Source of the DNA: Wurfbainia villosa
Lineage: Eukaryota > Streptophyta > Magnoliopsida > Zingiberales > Zingiberaceae
Length of the DNA: 64,000 nt
Direction: 5' to 3'
Assembly: GCA_025175895.1 (NCBI GenBank)
Contig: JAKLTH010000222.1
Coordinates: 1,674,001 to 1,738,000, forward strand
In this document: in pieces, positions 57,254 through 64,000 of the stretch
How positions within the stretch are numbered: position 1 is the first letter of the stretch
Layout of the letters: each line of letters opens with the position of its first letter
Translations under genes and position numbers: made by a program
The notes under the pieces: model-generated
What the model was told of the DNA's origin: nothing
Database searches by the model: none
The model's input: the letters and a program-made list of their open reading frames with translations, nothing else

Positions 57254-58211
57254 TGTTTCCCGCCGAGATGGTGAATGGTGAGGTGTACGCACAGCGAAGA
57301 TGACAACGGCCGAAGAGATGAAATGGCTTGCAGACCGGGTTGCTTTACCAGACCGAGCCGAATGAGAACCGGACTGGGTCGGATGAGAACCTGCACAATA
57401 AAAAGCGGTCAAGGGTGCTGAGAGGGATCTCGGCCACACCCCTCCGACGCTCAAGGTAGGGGATCAGGTGGAAGATGTTTTGAGAAACGTAGGAAAAACG
57501 AACTTAAGAGTATGTGAACTTACCTCTCCTTGAGGAGGGTCATCCCTCTATATAGGGAGAGGAAGGGGAGTCCTCTAGGGGACTTTTCCCACTCAAGTGA
57601 TATGACCCCTCCGATTGTACATTATTATCATTGCTTATCTAAAGCAGCATCCAGCGCGTGGGTTGCCATTAATACATAGTTGCCAGGAGGCACATCTTAA
57701 TTAAGGCCGCAGCCAATCCTCTGTAACTTCCGCAGGTAAATCTACCTTTGTGCAGGGACAGCCATTAATACACGTCGCTTGGTTGATAGGAGACAAATCT
57801 CCATTAATACCGCGGATACTCCTCTGCGCCTTGTCAGAGAATCTTACTTTCTGTCGGGGATAGGTAGTGACTAGGATCACCAGGTCAGTACAAAGGTGCC
57901 AGTTGGAAGGTAGAAATCCGGACCGAGACGTAGAGTGTCCGACCGTATAGTAGAAATCCGGACCGAGACGTAGAGTGTTCGGCCTTATGGTAGGAGTCCG
58001 GACCGAGACGTAGAGTGTCCGACCTTATGGTAGGAATCCGGACCGAGACGTAGAGTGTCCGGCCTTATGGTAGGAATCCGGACCGGGAGGGAGGGTGTCC
58101 AGTCGTATAGTAGGCATCTGGGCCGAGACGTGAGGGTGTCCGGACCGGGACGTGGAGTGTCCGGTCGCATTAATAATATCAATAATGAGTGATGGGCATG
58201 CACATACTTGG
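57254..58211 (-). repeat. Tat element 5' LTR (outer end truncated)
   Basis: Matches 34,496-35,423, with one more unit in the 40-bp array (57,906-58,165). The plus-strand end stops at ACTTGG and lacks the final CATCA. A different sequence (TGTAACGATCGGG) begins at 58,212. Confidence 0.85.
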
Positions 58212-58610
58212 TGTAACGATCGGGCCCCTGTTGGCGGATTGGCGACCCTATCGTGGCCATGTCGTGTTGGCGATCGGTGAATTGGTCACGGCGCCATCGC
58301 CTGTTGGCCGTCGTTACTCACTGGACTTCCACCTGAAGTGGATTTTTGCCTTCCCGAGATTTGAACTCTAGACCTCAGCAGTACTAAAGTTTATGAATCT
58401 CGCGCAAGTGATCAGGATCACGGTTGCGTGATTCATAAACTTTAGTACTTAGCCTGGAGGTCTAGAGTTCGAATCCTGGGGAAGGCAAAAATCCACTTCC
58501 AGGGGTGGGAAGTCCAGGTGAGTAACGACGGCGACGATCAGGACGGCCGCCGAGCCAATCAGGGGTCACCGACAACAGTGCGACTGGCCAGGTCGCCAAT
58601 TCCAACAGGC
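58212..58610. repeat. Long near-perfect palindrome (foldback) with tRNA-like B-box motifs
   Basis: The left arm (about 58,227-58,412) and right arm (about 58,415-58,610) are reverse complements with small differences. Bases 58,380-58,399 and 58,430-58,449 pair perfectly, and the centre GTGATC-AG-GATCAC leaves almost no loop. The right arm carries GAGTTCGAATCC, close to a pol III B box, with its decayed mirror in the left arm. No reading frame. It could be two inverted tRNA-derived SINE heads or a foldback transposon. Confidence 0.8.
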
Positions 58611-58618
58611 AAATAAAT

Positions 58619-60931
58619 TGTCACGCCGAGGGAGTCCCCTTATACAAGGCCCACATCACACGCAGATAATAATAAGGCCTCAGGCCATCAACCAAAATAA
58701 ATAAATAAACAACCTATCACATCTAAACCTACCCCTTCTGCCATCTGGGCAGGAATACTCAACTGAAATCCAATCGAAATAAAAATCCGATCAAAGGTCC
58801 CTAAGGACATACCAAAACATCCACAGGTACAAATATTCAACTCCAGTCCTAAACATATATTCTAATCCAAATACCCAAAAACCGTAAACACAAATAACAA
58901 AATGCACTTCCACGACGAGGGGGTTTGGCAGCTGGACTCTCCTGACAGCTCCATCCTGAAATAGATATAAATCAACGGGGTGAGTTCAAAGAACTCATGT
59001 ATAGTAGATATGAATAGCAAGAAATAGCTAACAATACTAATCATGCCAGTACAGTCTCATATATATGGTAAGCAAGAAATAAATGCAAAAGGACTGTACT
59101 CACCTGAGTCTCCTACCCTGATATAGGAGCACGTGCCCTACTATAAGAGATAAAGTCATCACATATATAAGAATATGAATCCTGTATGCATGTCAATCAT
59201 ATGCAACATCCAAGGCATCAATACAATAATGCAGCAAACACAATACAAATGCAATCCGTGCAAAATGCATGTCGTAAATGACATGGTCACCTCGACGCTA
59301 CCACCGCCTCACACGCAATGGTGAAGTCGAGTGGGTAGGGCTATGACAACTGTGCACTCTGCCATCACTGCTCCTGAGTGACCGAGTGGACAGGATGCTG
59401 TCGGAGTACACCTATCCTCCTGCCCCAAACATAGTGGGGGAGCTAAGCTCTCATCTCCTGGTGTCATAGGCCAGAGGAGGGATCCGCCGCTACCACGCCT
59501 CGCCGCTACCCGTGAGCGGTCAGTGAAGCTCGACAGAGCAATCGCACACACCTCCCGATGTACCACTAACCCATGAGCGGTGTTATTGCGGGCCATAACT
59601 AAACTGCGGGCTCAACAATAATGGAACCCCGTCCAGCTAGCATGCAATCATGCGAAAATGGTGCATGATACTAAAGCATGTAAATCCTACTCAAAATATC
59701 TATCCAAATGATATGTACAACCAATATATATACATATCCATAATCCATGTACTATGATCCATATCAAACAGGTAAATATAATCATATCCTAACACATGCA
59801 TGTATCTAGTAGGCATCAAAAGCATACTAGGCATATAAACATGAAAAATTATTGTGAGCTATCCTAACTAGCATATCAATTTGACTTAATCTAAACGTTA
59901 AGTCAAAATACCCGCCTGAATATATATCCGCAAAAGAATCAAATCGTCACGACCGGGGACCTGCCTCGTGACCGAAACCTGCATAAAGCATGACTATAGT
60001 CAAGCACCAAAAAGCAATTCAACAACAAATCGAATACTTAATCGATTTCCTTTATAACCCAATTAACCCAATTAATTCCTAATCCTCCAAATATCATACC
60101 GATCAACCGAATACCATCCGAATCAGCCCAAATCGACCACAACTCTGACTCAACCCTTGTTTCACAGCCGACACATCCACCCACAACCACCATCTACCCA
60201 AACCCAATTAACCAACATACCAACAGTAGATAACCCAAATTATACCTGCGGTTGCAACCTCCTAGCCGCTTAGTTCACTGGAGAAATGAACCTGCCTCTG
60301 CCCTAATTCCTTGGCTACGGTGAATCTCCTACGAATCACAAAGAAAGGGGGAAAAAGGCGGTCCGGCGGAGAAGTGAGCACTACCGTGGGACGCGAATAG
60401 GGCAAAGAAATCGGCGGCCCCTCGTCGGCTGCTGCCGTCGAAGATGCGGCAGCGGAGGGAGTTTGCAGCGTCGGACGGCGAAGGATAGCACACGCCGCGG
60501 CCAGCGGTGCGCCGCGCGTTGCCGGGCGCGACGGCGCGACGGCGGGCAGTGCGCGAGGAAGAGAGAAGAGGGTGCGTGTAGGAGAGCACGCAGTCACGGG
60601 CTCAAGGAAGAAGAGTCGCCGTGAGCAGGACGCGGCGAAAGTGGCTCGCGTCAGCGGTGGGTCAGTGCAATGAGGAAAAAGGGCGCCCGGAAGAAACTGG
60701 CCAAGGAACGGGTCGCAAGGGAAAAGAAAAGGGAATAGAAATTAGGTTTTCGTGTATTTATCCCCTTTTAAATAGACCCATCTAAAGTCTATTTATTTTA
60801 TCCCTGTAAAAATCTCGTACGGACACCGTTTAAATCCAGAAAAATTCCTAAAATTCCCTAAAAATCCCGAAAATAATACCTAGGATTATTTAACAGCCAT
60901 TAAATTTCATATTTTAAATTTGTATTTAACA
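58619..60931 (-). mobile_element. LTR related to the PPR-carrying element's family (minus orientation)
   Basis: The plus strand starts TGTCACGCCGAGGG and ends TATTTAACA. Read on the minus strand it starts TGTTAAATA and ends CTCGGCGTGACA, like the TGTTAAGTA...CTCGGGGCGTGACA ends of the LTRs at 40.6 and 51.9 kb. Directly outside its inner end the minus strand has TTTGGGGACCAAATTT and GTGGGGAGAA (polypurine tract), so this is a 3' LTR. About 2.3 kb. A GC-rich segment (60,400-60,560) gives spurious open frames. Confidence 0.72.
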
Positions 60932-63336
60932 TTCTCCCCACTAATAAAAATTTGGTCCCCAAATTTCCTACTCGATATTATTAGACGAGATGTCCCAACA
61001 ACCATCTCGAGCATCTGGAGACAAGTCACACCTCAAGTGACTAAGTGGGGTTACTGATATCCCTTAACATCAAATCACACTTACTTCTAGCAGCCCTTCC
61101 AAGGTATGAATAGTATCTTCATATCGACCACTTATCATAAGTACCTAACTGTACCCGAGTGGAGCTCTATATCCGTGACCTGTTAAAGACTTTACCATAA
61201 TCCTAAGGTAAATCCTGAATCGCTATCGCATACGATACTCCAATGACTGGAAATCTTCATAGTATAAACCTATCCAGCGATCCAACAACTCATCGTATGG
61301 ATCTAGAGAAAATGAGTGGACTTAACCAATCATACTAAGTCCTTTCCGAATTCCAAATAATCTCCCAACACTGTCCATCATACTAGGCTCCCACTTCTCT
61401 CTTGGTACAGAACCTTGCTGATTTTTAGCATTCCACCTTTACTAGTTGACACACTGAACACCAGACTTCCAAGTCAACTAAATTCCGCATGACGTTCCAC
61501 CATGGAGAACGTTTCAATACTTAATATTTTCCGGATACAATCCTATACATCTGCAACATACAGAACCTTTTGCGATCATCAGCAATACTTATCAAAATAT
61601 CATGATAAAGCCTCGTGGCTCTCGAGGTAATACCAAAGGCACTACTTACGGCCAACGACATGCTACCACGACCGGGACTCATAGCCAGTCAAGATGTCAG
61701 GTAGCTATCTAGCCACCTACGACATATAAATTCCACTATCACTAATTCAACCCAGAGAGCAAGAGTACAAATCTATGGTAAATGCTCTCTATCATTCCAA
61801 CAGGAATCTATCTGTTGTTCCTGAATCAATAGTAACTCTTCCTAAATTCGAATGTAACTATGTAACCCACCATTCTCCTCGGAAATGGAGAAATATTTTC
61901 TCTCAAAAGCAATCTGCTGTCTAAAATCCATTCTATCGCACAAAACGGAAGGTGACTGAAAAACTTTACTGACCTGTCTCCCTAGTTGCAACTATCCGTG
62001 TTCTAACAACTCTATGCAGCTACTCAGTAGCTAGCTAAAACCTCATAAGCATATCTGCTCCTCATCTCTACAAAACAACATAACAACTCCTACTAGGTCC
62101 ACGTCATATATATATATATGACAAACCATCTCGTAGTTCCCCATTTGACGTAAACACGGGATACGTCTCGATCAACTAAATCAGAAACGCTCCATTCTCT
62201 GAAACATTGCATCCGCATACAATACCCTTCCACCCGAGAATGATCAAACAACACGGGTGTAAAAGTCAATCATCGTCTGAGCCCTGAAACTAGGTTCACA
62301 AGCTTCAGACTAAATAAATTCCATCACCCGTCAGCGGTGTAGTACCAATAGAGCATCCTATCTATATCTATGGTAATAATCAAATTAAACACCAAAAAAA
62401 ACCATCATCTACGGTGGCCGAGTGCTCAACTCCAACTGCCACCATCATAAATGATCCAATCGTGTCCAGAATACACGATTTCCTAAATCCCTGGACGACT
62501 AAGTCGTCATAAGTCAAACAAGATAAACAAACCTCGTACAATTCATACCAAGTATGAAATTGTCGTCGCTATACAACTGCATCCTCTTTACTCTAGGTTG
62601 ATGATATAACAATCATCACAACGACCATGATAATTATATGACACCATGTCACTACAATATCAACCCATCAATCATAAATCAATCCTAGAGTATACACAGG
62701 TGTCCTATAGCTGATCTAAATAGATCCTCAATCCACCATGAAGGATAATCATTTCCTTCTACCACTACCACATTCCATCATCGAAAATCGTTGTATAACC
62801 TCAAAGGTCCATCTCTCTTTTAACCAAGAGTTCCGGATCTTCTCTGGAAGAAATACTGGGACAAATAAACATCCCATACAACACCTCCTATAATAAGGTA
62901 AAACGATCTTTCATCGTCTTGACCAGTGTACGCATACACGCCTTATCCATAACCAAATCACTAATAGTAGGGACTGATATTTTCTGAGGGTTTACTCCTT
63001 GTCCTCCTAATGGGTAGCTAGCGGGTCTAACCCTAGCCTCCTAATTCGACATCAGTCGACACCTCTAATGAATCCGTACCTCTGAAATCATCATTTGATT
63101 CCTCAAGGTCAATATGTTATCGATCTCGTCCCCGACCATGAGTAGGGACAATTTCACTAAGTCAATAGTTTTCCTAACCACAAAAGTACTGTAACCACTA
63201 AAGACAACATTTTTCCTATAGCTCAGAGATATCCTTCAGCTCGCCTGGTCCCAAAACCTGAGAACTCCCAAAAATCCAAGGAAAATAAAATCCTCGAAAC
63301 ACAAAACCCGCAAACCAAAACCGCAAACCAATAAAT
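60932..63336 (-). mobile_element. Eroded interior of the minus-strand gypsy-type element
   Basis: No open frame over 2.4 kb. The pol 3' end lies at 60,940-60,970. The leader motif GATATCTCTGAGCTATAGGA is at 63,217-63,237 (minus strand) and matches GGTATCTCTGAGCTATAGGA at about 42,828. Both tie it to the PPR-carrying family. Short gag-like words (for example MDKACMRTLVKTMKDRF near 62,900) suggest heavily decayed Gag. Protease, RT and integrase are not recognisable. A block AAGCCTCGTGGCTCTCGAGG near 61,605 recurs near 63,905. Confidence 0.5.
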
Positions 63337-64000
63337 TGTCACGTCCTGGGGGCATATCCGTCATCCAAATGACAAGGGAGCCCCTTAGTGACAATATCCA
63401 GAATCCATGGTCCAAATCTGGTAAAAACCTCGAAATAATTATAGAAATATAAGTATTTCAATAACTGCATGCATGCACGACTAAACATATATCAATCAAA
63501 GTAAAATAGTTTTATGACCCCAAATCCAATTGCGACCAAAAATCCAAAGTGCATAAATAAAATGCAATACCAATAAAGTAAACAAAGCGGCATCTCGACG
63601 ATGCAGTGGGACAAGCACGGCAATGAACTCTCTGAGCGACTCGAAGGTAGGTCAACATGACACGTCCTCCATCAGTTAACCTAGAGGATAAATGAGGAGG
63701 GGATAAGTACAACCACTCTGTGGATGTATAGACAATAGTGCATAATCATAATGCACATAATGGAAGTCACAGGGAACAAGCTAGAGTAACCCAACCCTCA
63801 GAGTACCAATATCAGTCTGCAACTAACCTAATCAGCAGTATAATAAATATACCTGCAATATACTCAACCACTGCAACAAGCAGTGCACATCTGGATACCA
63901 CGACAAAGCCTCGTGGCTCTCGAGGTAATACAAAGGGAACTATCTATGAGCTACCGCGAACGTAACTCGTGGGTCGACAATCAATAGCACTGTCTACGTG
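63337..64000. mobile_element. Start of a further LTR-like sequence at the window edge
   Basis: Begins TGTCACGTCCTGGGGGC after AATAAAT, the same lead-in as the LTR at 58,619 (AAATAAAT then TGTCACG). The following sequence does not match that LTR well, so the two are not a clean pair. No coding frame. It runs off the window. Confidence 0.4.

Larger units (their letters stand above)
34496..58211 (-). mobile_element. Tat-lineage Ty3/gypsy retrotransposon carrying nested insertions
   Basis: Read on the minus strand: 5' LTR (57,254-58,211), PBS, gag-protease, RT, RNase H, a second RNase H, integrase, 56-bp tandem array, an opposite-strand spliced gene, polypurine tract, 3' LTR (34,496-35,423). An RNase H of archaeal type between the first RNase H and integrase, plus extra ORFs downstream of pol, are known marks of the Tat/Ogre lineage. 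Without the 13.5-kb nested insertion (40,593-54,075 plus target duplication) the element is about 10.2 kb. Pol has several frameshifts and stops, so it is not autonomous. The 5' LTR lacks its last bases where a palindrome abuts it, so no target duplication can be confirmed. Confidence 0.88.

Noticed and set aside
59309..59596. 95-codon minus-strand frame
   Set aside because: It lies inside the LTR 58,619-60,931, with no recognised domain or splice signals.
60262..60597. Two GC-rich minus-strand frames of 86 and 111 codons
   Set aside because: They lie inside an LTR, have low-complexity Ala/Arg/Pro/Ser products and overlap in two frames.

Overview
The window is nuclear DNA of a flowering plant. 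The evidence is spliced genes with GT-AG introns, two CC-NB-ARC-LRR resistance genes, a plant-type MED26/TFIIS-N gene, pentatricopeptide-repeat sequence and stacked LTR retrotransposons. The NLRs look monocot-like and the order Zingiberales is possible, but that is a guess. No tRNA, rRNA or CRISPR locus was seen.

Left half (1 to about 33,850): a tandem segmental duplication of about 17 kb. Each copy has, in order: an AT-rich spacer; a seven-exon minus-strand MED26c-like gene; two opposed pieces of a SIRE-like LTR; a remnant of a Ty3/gypsy element (one LTR plus an opposite-strand spliced gene); a second AT-rich spacer; a RabA/Rab11 pseudogene; and a minus-strand NLR. The copies are nearly identical from about 1.1 kb to the NLR leucine-rich repeats. 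They diverge clearly in the NLR CC and NB-ARC half, upstream of the NLR, and in the first kilobase. Copy-specific changes include a 4-bp frameshift in MED26 copy 1, a roughly 0.8-kb TIR element only in copy 1, and a deletion with a 20-bp inversion downstream of NLR copy 1.

Right half (34,496 to 58,211): one Tat-lineage Ty3/gypsy element read on the minus strand, opened up by nested insertions. It has 5' LTR, PBS, gag-protease, reverse transcriptase, RNase H, a second (archaeal-type) RNase H, integrase, a 56-bp tandem array, a three-exon gene on the opposite strand, and the 3' LTR. A second LTR element (40,593-54,075, plus strand, 5-bp target duplication GGTAT) sits inside its RNase H. Between its PBS plus gag remnant and its polypurine tract, that element carries a degenerate PPR gene where pol should be. 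A third, SIRE-like element (44,193-49,402, target duplication AATAA) sits inside the PPR sequence.

Right edge (58,212 to 64,000): a nearly loopless palindrome with arms of about 180 bp abuts the Tat 5' LTR. It is followed by a 2.3-kb LTR and eroded internal sequence related to the PPR-carrying element, then the start of another LTR-like sequence at the window edge.

Most intact coding capacity lies in the two NLRs and MED26 copy 2. The most unusual structures are the gypsy-PPR chimera, the spliced antisense gene of the Tat element (kept in three copies with the same first exon length), and the uneven divergence of the NLR pair.
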